Shown: piece after piece, positions 36,120-45,798 of the stretch | How the letters are laid out: each line of letters starts with the position of its first letter | Position numbering within the stretch: position 1 is the stretch's first letter | Notes under the pieces: generated by a model | Told to the model about the DNA's origin: nothing | Seen by the model: the letters and a program-made list of their open reading frames with translations, nothing else | Databases searched by the model: none | Assembly (NCBI RefSeq): GCF_902706295.1 | Contig: NZ_CACSJJ010000001.1 | Location: 124,001-188,000, forward strand | Source of the DNA: Arthrobacter sp. 18067 | GTDB taxonomy: Bacteria; Actinomycetota; Actinomycetes; Actinomycetales; Micrococcaceae | Reading direction: 5' to 3' | Length of the DNA: 64,000 nt | Position numbers and translations under genes: made by a program

Positions 36120-37574
36120 CTACTTGGCGTCAGCAGTTACCGGAGTCTTGACTTCTTCGGCAACAGGCTTGGCTTCTGCCGGAGCCGGAGCGGCAGCGGG
36201 CTTGGGAGCCGGCGTCGCTGCGGCCACGAAGGCACCGCGCGGGTTGTCGAGATCGATCAGCTGCGTGGTGTCGCGGCCTGCGAAGAAGGCCAGGATCCAG
36301 CCGAAGACGACACGGAACTTGCGCTCAACCGTGGGCATGGCCATGCCGTGGTAGCCACGGTGTGCCAGCCAGGCGAGGCCGCCCTTGAGGCCGATGCGGC
36401 CGAGCAGGTTGATGTTGGCAACACCCTTCCACTCGCCGAAGCCGGCAACAGCACCAAGGTTCTTGTGCTTGTAGTCGTGCAGCGGCTTGTCCCAGCGCGA
36501 AGCCCAGAGGTTCTTGGCGAGCTTCTTGGCCTGGCGAAGAGCGTGCTGGGCGTTGGGGACGCAGGTACCGTCCGGCAGGCCCTTGCCCGTAAGGTCCGGA
36601 ACAGCGGCGATGTCGCCGGCTGCCCAAGCGTTCTCCACGATGCCTTCGTCGCCTGCGATGCGCAGGTCCGGGAGGACGCGGACGCGGCCACGCGGTTCCA
36701 GCGGGAAATCGGTGGAGCGGATCATCGGGTTGGCCTGCACGCCGGCAGCCCATACCAGGGTGTCTGCTTCAACTTCCTGCGCCGGGGTCTTGTCCGGGAG
36801 GTTGATCAGCTTGAGGTTGCCCTCGGCGCTGTCAAGGGAAGTGTTCAGGAGTACTTCGATGCCGCGGCTGCGGAGGTGCTCCACAACCCATTCGGCCTGC
36901 GACGCGGTGACCTCGGGCATGATGCGGCCCATGGCTTCGACGAGGATGAAGCGGACTTCTTCCTGGCGGATGCGCGGGTTGTTACGGACTGCGGCGCGGG
37001 CGAGGTCTTCCATTTCGGTGAGGCACTCGATGCCGGCAAAACCGCCACCGACAACCACGAAAGTCAGTGCCTTGGCGCGTTCGGCCGGGTCCGTCATGGT
37101 GGAAGCAGCTTCGATGCGTTCCAGCACCTTGTTGCGCAATGCAACGGCTTCCTCGATGGTCTTCAGGCCGATGCCCTTGTCCGCGAGGCCCTTGATGGGG
37201 AAGGTACGGGTGATGGCGCCTGCTGCGATGACAACGTCGAAGTACGGGATTTCGAAGTTCTCGCCGCCATCGGCCGGGGCGATGACCGCAGTGCGGTTAG
37301 CGTGGTCGATGCTGGTGACGCGGCCCTGGATGAGCTCAGTCTGCTTCAGGTGCTGACGGTGGGAGACGACGGCGTGGCGTGCCTCGATGTTGCCACCGGC
37401 TACTTCCGGAAGGAAGGGCTGGTAGGTCATGTACGGCAGTGGATCAACGACGGTGACGATGCCGCCCGCGTTCGCGATCTTCTTCTGCAGTTTGAGGGCT
37501 ACGTACAGGCCGACGTAACCGCCGCCGACGACGAGAACCCGGGGACGGTCAATGAGCTCAGGGGTGGTTGCCAT
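36120..37574 (-). CDS. ndh: Type II NADH dehydrogenase
   Basis: 484-residue single-subunit flavoprotein passing electrons from NADH to menaquinone at the inner membrane face without pumping protons. The FAD motif VVGGGYVGLYVA (about residues 15-26) and NAD motif VVVGGGFAGIECLTEM (about 167-182) are intact, and the C-terminal region carries the membrane-binding segments (LGRIGLKGGLAWLAHRGYHG). An Ala/Pro/Lys/Glu-rich tail of about 45 residues is added. ATG 37574 is preferred over an earlier in-frame ATG at 37592, which overlaps the CRP/GlxR-like site. It appears to be a single-gene unit. Confidence 0.95.
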   Translation of the reverse strand: MATTPELIDRPRVLVVGGGYVGLYVALKLQKKIANAGGIVTVVDPLPYMTYQPFLPEVAGGNIEARHAVVSHRQHLKQTELIQGRVTSIDHANRTAVIAPADGGENFEIPYFDVVIAAGAITRTFPIKGLADKGIGLKTIEEAVALRNKVLERIEAASTMTDPAERAKALTFVVVGGGFAGIECLTEMEDLARAAVRNNPRIRQEEVRFILVEAMGRIMPEVTASQAEWVVEHLRSRGIEVLLNTSLDSAEGNLKLINLPDKTPAQEVEADTLVWAAGVQANPMIRSTDFPLEPRGRVRVLPDLRIAGDEGIVENAWAAGDIAAVPDLTGKGLPDGTCVPNAQHALRQAKKLAKNLWASRWDKPLHDYKHKNLGAVAGFGEWKGVANINLLGRIGLKGGLAWLAHRGYHGMAMPTVERKFRVVFGWILAFFAGRDTTQLIDLDNPRGAFVAAATPAPKPAAAPAPAEAKPVAEEVKTPVTADAK

Positions 37575-37594
37575 GAGTCCAGAGTACAGCACTT

Positions 37595-37610
37595 TGTGAA
37601 AATCTTCACT
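37595..37610. promoter_or_regulatory. CRP/GlxR-like site before ndh
   Basis: TGTGA-AAATCT-TCACT matches TGTGA-N6-TCACA at 9 of 10 fixed positions. It is only 21 bp from the start codon and 3 bp from the stop of the upstream gene, so it would more likely repress than activate. Confidence 0.55.
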
Positions 37611-37612
37611 AA

Positions 37613-39004
37613 CTACTTCCTGGAGGGCGGATCGACCTTCAAAAGAGCGCCCGTCTCAGCTTCTTCGGGAACAGCCGGAGGGTTCCTGGAGACCTTGCGC
37701 AGTTGGATCGCAGCACCCGTCACGAGGGCGATAAACAACGCTCCAAAGCCAAGCACGACGGCGGCAGGAAGGGCGTCATCGACGGTCGCCGGCGTCTTCG
37801 CAGCAGGAACGGTCGGGTCGGCCAGCGTGGGCGCTGCGCTGGTAGGGCTCGCGACCGGCGCCTGCGATGGCGTACTGAAGTCGCCGCGGCGGTGGACACG
37901 TATCCAGTCCGCGATGGAACCGAGCGGATTGCTGCCGGCGGCGGGTACGTCGTCCTTCAATGCCGCTTCGGCGTTGAGGACGCCGTAGCCGTACAGGGGA
38001 TCCTTGCCCGGAGCTCCCGCGTCCTTTGCGGTGCTGACAATTCTGTTGATGACCTGGGTGGCGCTCATCTCCGGCCACTTGGACCGGATGAGGGCGGCCA
38101 CACCGGAAACGATGGGTGCCGCACCGGAGGTGCCTGCCCATTCGGCGTACCCACCTCCAGGAATGCCGCCTACCAGGTTCTCGGCCGGTGCCGCCACGCC
38201 AATGCTGATGCCCTGCGACGAGGAATCCACGCTGGCGCGCCCCTCGCCGTCGAGCCCGGCGACCGTCAGGACACCGGGAATGGTTGCCGGTGCGCCGACC
38301 TGCACATTTCCGCCCACGCGGTTGCCCGCCGCGGCAACGATCACCACGTCCTTCTGCTCGGCATAAAGGAAAGCTGCGTCCCAGCTCTGCGGCCAGTCCG
38401 GCGAGGTACTGCCGAGGGAGATGTTGATGACCTTGGCGCCGTTGTCCACTGCCCATCGCACGGCATCCGGAATCTGTTCCTGGTCCGTTTTGCCGCCAGG
38501 GTTGGGCGAGCCGAGCCACGTTGAAACCGCAAGGATTTCGGCTTCAGGCGCGACGCCGGTAATCCCGTCCGGTCCCCCGGCCGGCGGGACGGTGGGTGGT
38601 CCGGGCGGAGTTGCCGAAGCGCTCGGTGACGGCGAGGCCGTGGGGGTCGTATGGCCGCGCCCGGCGAGCATCGTGGCAACCAGGGTCCCGTGCTCAGTCT
38701 TGGCGCCGATGCTCTTCTGCCCGTTGGGTGCCCCGGCCCCCGAGACGTCCGTCCCGCCGACTACGACGCCCTTGAGGTCCGGGTGGTTTCCGTCAATGCC
38801 GCTATCGATGATGGCAACCTTGACTCCGGCACCTTTGGATACCTGCCAGGCGTTGGTAATGCCGGATTCCTTAAGCCAGAACTCCTTGTCGCGCCACGCG
38901 TCCGCGGTCGCGGCAGGAGCCGTCAACAATGCACCCGCCAGCGCCCCGCCAGCCAATGCTGTGGCAAGGGCAGCGGAAAGACTGCGGCGGAAACGCAGTG
39001 TCAT
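37613..39004 (-). CDS. Subtilase (S8), mycosin-like, membrane-anchored
   Basis: 463 residues. A signal peptide (about 1-35) leads to a secreted subtilisin domain with the triad Asp in IIDSGIDG (about 65), His in TEHGTLVATM (about 105) and Ser in GTSGAAPIVSG (about 294), plus the oxyanion Asn in AAAGNRVGG. A Pro/Ser/Thr insert (about 117-143) sits before the GVAPEAEILAV segment. A C-terminal membrane helix (LPAAVVLGFGALFIALVTGA, about 416) ends in a basic, cytoplasmic tail. The layout is that of type VII secretion mycosins, but no ESX gene is near. Its ATG overlaps the ppx stop (ATGA). Confidence 0.9.
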   Translation of the reverse strand: MTLRFRRSLSAALATALAGGALAGALLTAPAATADAWRDKEFWLKESGITNAWQVSKGAGVKVAIIDSGIDGNHPDLKGVVVGGTDVSGAGAPNGQKSIGAKTEHGTLVATMLAGRGHTTPTASPSPSASATPPGPPTVPPAGGPDGITGVAPEAEILAVSTWLGSPNPGGKTDQEQIPDAVRWAVDNGAKVINISLGSTSPDWPQSWDAAFLYAEQKDVVIVAAAGNRVGGNVQVGAPATIPGVLTVAGLDGEGRASVDSSSQGISIGVAAPAENLVGGIPGGGYAEWAGTSGAAPIVSGVAALIRSKWPEMSATQVINRIVSTAKDAGAPGKDPLYGYGVLNAEAALKDDVPAAGSNPLGSIADWIRVHRRGDFSTPSQAPVASPTSAAPTLADPTVPAAKTPATVDDALPAAVVLGFGALFIALVTGAAIQLRKVSRNPPAVPEEAETGALLKVDPPSRK

Positions 39005-39957
39005 TCGGCGTCCCGGATGCTGAGCGCGATGCCGTCCAGGATGTCGTGCTCACTGGAGACGGCCGTATCGATCCTGCCACTGCTGACGCTGGCCAGACGG
39101 TCCAGGATGCGGCGCCACACCAGGGCGCCCGCGCCGATGACGTCCACGCGGCCGGGGTGCATGTAGGGAAGCTTTGCGCGCTCATCACGCGTCATTTCCA
39201 ACAAGTTGGTGCAGGCATCGCTGATGGTTTCAAGATCCAGTGACGCACCGTGGATCCGGTTCGGCTGGTATTCGCTCAAGCCCAGCGCGTGGGCCGTAAT
39301 AGTGGTGATGGAACCGGCCACGCCCACTACAGCTGTAGCTCGGTCAAGCGGCACTGTCTGCGCGGCAAGGTCCAGTGCGGCGTCGACGTCGGCCTCTGCT
39401 GCGGCGATTTGCGCATGGGTGGGCGGATCGCTGCGAAGGTGACGTTCAGTAAGCCTCACACAGCCGATATCCACCGATCGTGCAGCGATGACGCCGTCGT
39501 CGTCGCCCAGGACGAACTCGGTACTGCCACCGCCGAGGTCCACCACGAGGATGGGGTCCTTTCCTGTCGCCGGCAGGACGCTGCTGGCACCGGCAAATGA
39601 CAGCGCGGCTTCCTCGTCACCGGAAATCACCTCCGGTTCCACACCCAGGAGGTCCCGGATGCCGTCCACGAACACCTGGCGGTTGCGGGCGTCACGGGTG
39701 GCGGACGTCGCGGCGAAACGAACCCGCCCGGCGCCGTGCACCTTGATGAGTTCTGCGTAGTCACGTGTTGCAGCGAACGTGCGTTCCAGGGCCTCGGGTG
39801 CAAGTTCACCCGTGGCATCAACGCCCTGGCCAAGGCGGACCACCCGCATTTCACGTACGACGTCAGCCAAGGGGCCTGATGCCCGGTCGGCCGAGGCGTC
39901 TGCGATGAGGAGGCGGATCGAGTTGGTTCCGCAGTCGATCGCTGCCACGCGGCTCAT
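39001..39957 (-). CDS. ppx: Ppx/GppA family exopolyphosphatase
   Basis: 318-residue member of the actin-like sugar-kinase fold, hydrolysing polyphosphate or pppGpp. The N-terminal phosphate loop VAAIDCGTNSIRLLIAD (about residues 4-20) and the second glycine motif LVVDLGGGSTEFVLG (about 137-151) are present. It is the short form common in actinobacteria, lacking the HD domain of longer Ppx. Its start overlaps the DUF501 stop and its stop overlaps the subtilase start, so three genes are coupled. Corynebacterial and mycobacterial equivalents (Rv1026) sit in the same order. Confidence 0.93.
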   Translation of the reverse strand: MSRVAAIDCGTNSIRLLIADASADRASGPLADVVREMRVVRLGQGVDATGELAPEALERTFAATRDYAELIKVHGAGRVRFAATSATRDARNRQVFVDGIRDLLGVEPEVISGDEEAALSFAGASSVLPATGKDPILVVDLGGGSTEFVLGDDDGVIAARSVDIGCVRLTERHLRSDPPTHAQIAAAEADVDAALDLAAQTVPLDRATAVVGVAGSITTITAHALGLSEYQPNRIHGASLDLETISDACTNLLEMTRDERAKLPYMHPGRVDVIGAGALVWRRILDRLASVSSGRIDTAVSSEHDILDGIALSIRDAE

Positions 39958-40700
39958 GCAGTGCCTTCCTGGTGGCCCGAAATGTCCGTCGTCGATTTCC
40001 GCACCGGAGCAGGGCGTCCAACGATGTCCGGCAATCCCTGCGGGCCGTGCCGGCTCAGGTCGCGCGAAGGAGCTTCCCCAGCTGTATCCCAGGCGCCGTC
40101 ACAGTAGCAGCGGTCCTTGGTCCACCACTCGGTGATTGATTCCAGTGCTTCGTCCCCCAACGGGTTGACGCCCGGCCCTTCGGCCAATGAGTGGCCAACC
40201 AGTACATGCAGGCACTTCACGCGGGTGGGCATGCCCCCGGCGGAAATGCCGTCAATTTCGGGCACTGCACCGGTCCCGGAGCGGTCGGCGATGTCGTTAC
40301 GGGCCTGAAGATAGGCCTCGTGGGCACTTTGGTAGGTGTCCGCCAACTGTTGGTCAGCAGTCAACCGCTCATTCATCACGTTCATCAGACCGCCCGCTTC
40401 CAACCGCGACACCGCGGAGGTGATGACCGGGTGGGTCAGGTAGAACGTGGTGGGGAACGGTGTTCCGTTGCTGAGCCGCGGAGCGGTGGCCGCCACCAGT
40501 GGATTGCCGCAGACGCACCGTGCAGGGATCTCAACGACATCCCTGACCGGCCGGCCAAGCTGGCGGCTGAGGACCTCAAGATCGTGTGCTGATGGCTGGC
40601 GGGATTCCTGCGGCACGGCTGCCGTGTTCTCTTCCACTTGCGCTGCCAACCTTCCTGCCCTTGTTGCCGTGTCCATTGCGGACACGACGGCGGTGGGCAC
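39954..40700 (-). CDS. DUF501 family protein
   Basis: 248 residues (240 if ATG 40676 is used). The core, about residues 35-200, has the conserved CVCGNPLVAATAPRLSNGTPFPTTFYLT-type segment (about 62-89, with a CxCG pair), MNERL and the late MPTRVKCLHVLVGHSLAEGPGVNPLGD (about 156-182). The repeated Cys and His suggest metal binding, but no function is known. It lies between ftsB and ppx, as Rv1025 does, and is translationally coupled to ppx by ATGA. Confidence 0.9.
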   Translation of the reverse strand: MPTAVVSAMDTATRAGRLAAQVEENTAAVPQESRQPSAHDLEVLSRQLGRPVRDVVEIPARCVCGNPLVAATAPRLSNGTPFPTTFYLTHPVITSAVSRLEAGGLMNVMNERLTADQQLADTYQSAHEAYLQARNDIADRSGTGAVPEIDGISAGGMPTRVKCLHVLVGHSLAEGPGVNPLGDEALESITEWWTKDRCYCDGAWDTAGEAPSRDLSRHGPQGLPDIVGRPAPVRKSTTDISGHQEGTA

Positions 40701-40705
40701 CGCGT

Positions 40706-41458
40706 CTAGTCAGTTGCCGATCGTCTGATTGACTCCCAGAGAGCATCCACCCAGGGCAGATTTTCCGGGTTTGCAGACGATCCGGAGCCGGTGCGGCCAC
40801 CCGGCGTGCCGGCGGCCTCTTCTCCCCCAAACACCCAGTAACCCGTTTCACCCGGCATAACCATGTTAATGCGGTCGCGGGCCTGTTGTTTCACGTAGTT
40901 GGGGTCCTGCCACCGGGAAAGCTGCTTGTTCAGCTCGGTTTGCTCTGCTTTCCGGCCGGCAATCTCGGCCTCCAGCGCGGAAATTTCGGCGCGCTTCTCC
41001 AGGAAAATCTTCACCGTCGGGGCAAGCATGATGGTGATGGCAATCATGACGACGGCCAGGGCCAGCATCCGGCCGGAAAACGCCTTGGCCGGTACGGGAT
41101 CGACGTTGCGATCGTCATTGGCCGCGGGAGCCGGTTTGCTGGAGGCATTGTCAGTGGCCCTTGCGCTGGCCTTTGCGGTGGCCTTTGCAGCAGTGGACAC
41201 CGGCGGCTTCCTGCCGGTCGGAATCTTGCTGCCACCTGCCGGCGTCGAAGATTTTGCTGTGGATCGAGTGCCGCCAAACTCGGCTTTGATGACATCGCCG
41301 CCATCGGAACCGGGCCCGGTCGAAGCTGTGCCTGCCGCACTCTTGGCTGCAGTCCGGGGACCGGCGCCGGAGGTACGCGTTTCGCTGGACGGGCGGCCTG
41401 AACCGGAACGGCCGCCCAGGGCGTCGGCCCTGGGTACCTTTGGACGACGGGTGGCCAT
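40706..41458 (-). CDS. ftsB: FtsB/DivIC septum formation initiator protein
   Basis: 250-residue bitopic division protein. A long disordered cytoplasmic head of about 125 residues rich in Ala/Ser/Thr/Gly/Lys precedes one membrane helix (MLALAVVMIAITIMLAPTVK, about 130-149). A coiled coil follows (FLEKRAEISALEAEIAGRKAEQTELNKQLSRW region, about 151-182), then DPNYVKQQARDRINMVMPGETGYWV, which is the usual FtsB/DivIC end. These proteins bridge early and late divisome parts. The head is far longer than in E. coli FtsB. It is downstream of eno and upstream of DUF501, the conserved order. Confidence 0.92.
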   Translation of the reverse strand: MATRRPKVPRADALGGRSGSGRPSSETRTSGAGPRTAAKSAAGTASTGPGSDGGDVIKAEFGGTRSTAKSSTPAGGSKIPTGRKPPVSTAAKATAKASARATDNASSKPAPAANDDRNVDPVPAKAFSGRMLALAVVMIAITIMLAPTVKIFLEKRAEISALEAEIAGRKAEQTELNKQLSRWQDPNYVKQQARDRINMVMPGETGYWVFGGEEAAGTPGGRTGSGSSANPENLPWVDALWESIRRSATD

Positions 41459-41534
41459 GACACTCCTGTAATGCCCGGTGCTTGCCTGGCGGGTTGCTGC
41501 GCTTGCTGTTGCTGACCTGGCCCGCGTTAAACAG

Positions 41535-41572
41535 AACCGGTGGCCATGGTCATTCCACCATAGCCACCGGTT
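41535..41572 (-). terminator. eno terminator
   Basis: AACCGGTGGC (41535-41544) and GCCACCGGTT (41563-41572) frame a second 5-bp stem ATGGT/ACCAT with one unpaired base per side and a 6-nt loop. It begins 18 bp after the eno stop on the minus strand and is followed by CTGTTTAA. Confidence 0.8.
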
Positions 41573-41590
41573 ACGTGTTTTCGCTGAAGG

Positions 41591-42955
<1,365 letters not shown>

Positions 42956-42987
42956 TTAGGTTACGGAACAACTTCCAAAGACTCACG

Positions 42988-43734
42988 TCATGAAGGCTGG
43001 GCCTGGCTGTTCTGAAACGATCGAACTGCGGAACGGAGGGCCCGTTCGGCGTCGAGTCCTTGCTCCCGGGCACCGGCGACGACGGCGAGCAGCAACGCCC
43101 CGAGCGCTTCTTCCGAGTCCGGAACAGCGGGAATTCCGACGGCGGTCATCGCGCTTTGCGCGTCGACGTCCAAGCCTGCGCGCACAGCACGGTCCCAGGA
43201 CTTCTGAGCTGCGGCCAACGCCGGAAGGTGCGGCGGGATGCCCACGAAGGGATCTTTTCGCTCCGGTTTCTCCGCACGTTTGGCGGCGTCCCACTTGACG
43301 ATGATTTCCTCGACGCTGGCAGGGAAACTCTCCTGCAGGGAACCGTCTGGCTTGAAGACGTGCCGGTTCCGGCGGACCATCTTGGCGTTGATCCCGCGCG
43401 CTACCGCCTCAAAGTCGAAGCTGCCGCGCTCCTCGGCGAGCCGGGCATGAAGCACTACCTGTAGCAGCACATCTCCCAGCTCGCCGCGGAGCTCGCTGTC
43501 CCTCGCCGGGGAGTCACCGGCTTCTATCGAATCCACCACTTCGTAGGCTTCCTCGATCAAGTACTCCGCCAACGACTCGTGCGTCAGCGCACCCATCCAG
43601 GGGCAATGCTCCCGCAGGGCCGCGATTGTCCCCAGCAGCTCCCCGACCTCGCAAGCTCGGCCAGGGACCCCGGCTGCTGTGGGCCCATGCAGCTCCGGGA
43701 GGCTGGAATTATTAGCCGAGGTTGGCGTAGGCAT
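42988..43734 (-). CDS. mazG: MazG-family nucleoside triphosphate pyrophosphohydrolase
   Basis: 248 residues. The all-alpha NTP-PPase metal motif is split in the usual way: EEAYEVVDSIE (about residues 60-70) and GELGDVLLQVVLHARLAEE (about 82-100). Single MazG core followed by a second, less conserved repeat region including NRHVFKPDGS. It cleaves non-canonical or excess NTPs to NMP and pyrophosphate. ATG 43734 (MPTPTS) gives a 23-bp overlap with add; an earlier start at 43797 would extend far into add. In mycobacteria mazG also sits near eno. Confidence 0.9.
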   Translation of the reverse strand: MPTPTSANNSSLPELHGPTAAGVPGRACEVGELLGTIAALREHCPWMGALTHESLAEYLIEEAYEVVDSIEAGDSPARDSELRGELGDVLLQVVLHARLAEERGSFDFEAVARGINAKMVRRNRHVFKPDGSLQESFPASVEEIIVKWDAAKRAEKPERKDPFVGIPPHLPALAAAQKSWDRAVRAGLDVDAQSAMTAVGIPAVPDSEEALGALLLAVVAGAREQGLDAERALRSAVRSFQNSQAQPS

Positions 43735-44854
43735 CGTTGATGTACTCAACCAAGGCTTCACGCTCGTCCAGCGGCAGGAAGGCTGCTTCGGCAGCATTGA
43801 GTGTCAGCTCAAGCAGATCATCGAGGTCGTAGTCGAAGGTCTCCACGAGCAGTTCGAATTCGTCAGTCAGGGTGACGCCACTCATCAGGCGGTTGTCCGT
43901 GTTGATGGTGACGTTGAAGCCCAACTGGAAGAGCATGTCCAGCGGGTGGCTTTCGATGCCGTCGCCAAAACCGGAAATGGCACCGGTCTGGAGGTTGGAC
44001 GACGGGCAGATTTCCAGGGCGATTCCGCGGTCGCGGACCCAAGCCGCAATGCTGCCGATGGTCACCATGCCGATAGTGTCTTCGCCGTCGTCGTCCGAGT
44101 TGTCCTCGAACTCCACGCTGATGTCCTCGGCGATCCGTACGCCGTGGCCCAGGCGCAGGGCGCGGCCATCTACCAAGGCGGACTGGATGCTTTCCAAACC
44201 GGCAGCCTCACCGGCGTGGACCGTGGCGGGGAAGTTGTTTTCAGCGAGGTAGGTGAAGGCTTCCTTGAAACGGGACGGCAGGAAGCCATCTTCGGCGCCT
44301 GCAATGTCAAAACCGACCGCACCGTTGGCGCGGTGGCGGACTGCGAGCTCCGCGATCTCCTGGCCGCGGTCAGCGTGCCGCATGGCGGTGATGAGCTGAC
44401 CCACCTGGATCTGCTGGCCGCGCTCTTCGGCAGCGTCCACGCCGGCTTCGAGGCCCGTTTGGACAGCCTCTACGACCTCGTCCAGGGAGAGGCCCTTCTG
44501 CAGGTGCTGTTCGGGTGCCCAGCGGACTTCGCCGTAAACCACGCCGTCCTCGGCGAGGTCTTCCACGAATTCCTTGGCGACCCTGAACAGGCCTTCCTTG
44601 GTCTGCATGACGGCGATGGTGTGGTCGAACGTCTCAAGGTAGCGGACCAGCGAGCCGGAGTCGGCGGACTCGCGGAACCATTCGCCAAGCGCCACGGGAT
44701 CGGTGGACGGCAGCGAGTGGCCGACCTCCCCAGCAAGCTCAATGATGGTGGCGGGACGGAGGCCTCCATCCAGGTGGTCGTGCAGGGAAACCTTGGGGAG
44801 GCTCTTCAGATCGAAGTCAAGGGCAGGGGCGGCGTCAAGTATGGGCTCAGTCAC
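43712..44854 (-). CDS. add: Adenosine deaminase
   Basis: 380-residue zinc enzyme converting adenosine to inosine. Zinc ligands appear in LHDHLDGGLRP (about residues 24-34) and ATVHAGEAAG (about 210-219); the catalytic pair region is TINTDNRLMSG (about 318-328), the usual bacterial form. An acidic insert (EFEDNSDDDGEDT, about 249-261) breaks the alignment before VTIGSIAAWV. The start is GTG 44854. It belongs to purine salvage and lies 6 kb downstream, on the same strand, of a nucleoside importer cluster, overlapping mazG. Confidence 0.94.
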   Translation of the reverse strand: MTEPILDAAPALDFDLKSLPKVSLHDHLDGGLRPATIIELAGEVGHSLPSTDPVALGEWFRESADSGSLVRYLETFDHTIAVMQTKEGLFRVAKEFVEDLAEDGVVYGEVRWAPEQHLQKGLSLDEVVEAVQTGLEAGVDAAEERGQQIQVGQLITAMRHADRGQEIAELAVRHRANGAVGFDIAGAEDGFLPSRFKEAFTYLAENNFPATVHAGEAAGLESIQSALVDGRALRLGHGVRIAEDISVEFEDNSDDDGEDTIGMVTIGSIAAWVRDRGIALEICPSSNLQTGAISGFGDGIESHPLDMLFQLGFNVTINTDNRLMSGVTLTDEFELLVETFDYDLDDLLELTLNAAEAAFLPLDEREALVEYINDAYANLG

Positions 44855-44882
44855 GTACTAACTGTAGGGGGACTGCAGGAGC

Positions 44883-45623
44883 TTAGCCAGCAGGCTTGGA
44901 GGCGTCGACACCTGCAACAGCTTTCCGGGTCACATCCGCCGCATCCACGATGGGCGCTTCGTCCCTGGGCACATCTTCCCTGGGCACTTCTTCCCTGGGC
45001 GAGGCGCCTCGGGCGATGTCCTTCTTTTCCAGGTACTTGTGCCACCAACGCAGGGCGTGATCCACCACAATGCCCAGCACCACAGCGAAGGCCACGGCAA
45101 TCCCTACGCCCAGGAGCGGGTTGTGGTGCACCCACTGCCCCGCGAGCAAGCCTATGCCGATGGAGTAGGCCACCCACGTGACGCAAGCGAAGGCGTCCAG
45201 CCAGAAGAAAGTGCGGTGGCGGAAACCCGTTTGTCCGGCCACGTAATTCACAGCCACGCGGCCCCACGGAATGTAACGGGCCGTGAAAATAAGCACAGCG
45301 CCGCGCTTGTCCAGCTCATACTGCGCCCAGGCGAACATTTTCTGGACCTTGGGCCTGCGCATCCACTTCCAGCGGGTGAGGCCGATCTTCCGGCCGAGCA
45401 TGTAGGCCATGTTGTCGCCCGCCATCGCGCCGACCAGCGCGGTGGCGCCCAGGATCCAAAGATTGGGTTCTCCGCTGTGAAGGGACAGCGCCGAGAGACC
45501 CACAATGGCTGTTTCGCTGGGGAGGATGGTGGCGAATCCGTCAATAAAGAAGAAGACCAGGAGTACCGGGTAAATCCATGGCTGCCCGGCTGCATGCTCG
45601 AGCATTAGGTTCAAAGACTCCAC
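44883..45623 (-). CDS. DedA-family membrane protein (1)
   Basis: 246-residue membrane protein of the DedA/VTT superfamily. Key residues are in FIDGFATILPSE (about 27-38) with the membrane-embedded acidic residue, MAGDNMAYMLGRKIG (about 66-80) and ARYIPWGRVAVNYVAGQTGF (about 112-131). DedA proteins move lipids such as undecaprenyl phosphate across the membrane in some bacteria. A long cytoplasmic tail (about 55 residues) carries a short repeat, REEVPREDVPRDEAP. GTG 45623 has GGAG nine bases upstream. A paralogue lies directly upstream. Confidence 0.9.
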   Translation of the reverse strand: MESLNLMLEHAAGQPWIYPVLLVFFFIDGFATILPSETAIVGLSALSLHSGEPNLWILGATALVGAMAGDNMAYMLGRKIGLTRWKWMRRPKVQKMFAWAQYELDKRGAVLIFTARYIPWGRVAVNYVAGQTGFRHRTFFWLDAFACVTWVAYSIGIGLLAGQWVHHNPLLGVGIAVAFAVVLGIVVDHALRWWHKYLEKKDIARGASPREEVPREDVPRDEAPIVDAADVTRKAVAGVDASKPAG

Positions 45624-45798
45624 GCGGTGGTAGCTCCTAGACGAATATGACTTGACACTGTGACCAAAGTCGCTCTTAGTGTCCCACGGCCAGGACGTCG
45701 TTCGCTACGCCCCGGCCTTGGGATCACGCGTTTAACGCTACTGGGGAGGTTACGGTTCCGTCGTCAACCGCCGGGCTGATCTTGCCGGCCACGCAGCG

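Noticed and set aside
36111..37988. Open frame of 625 codons on the plus strand
   Set aside because: It lies opposite ndh and the subtilase gene, both with strong motifs.
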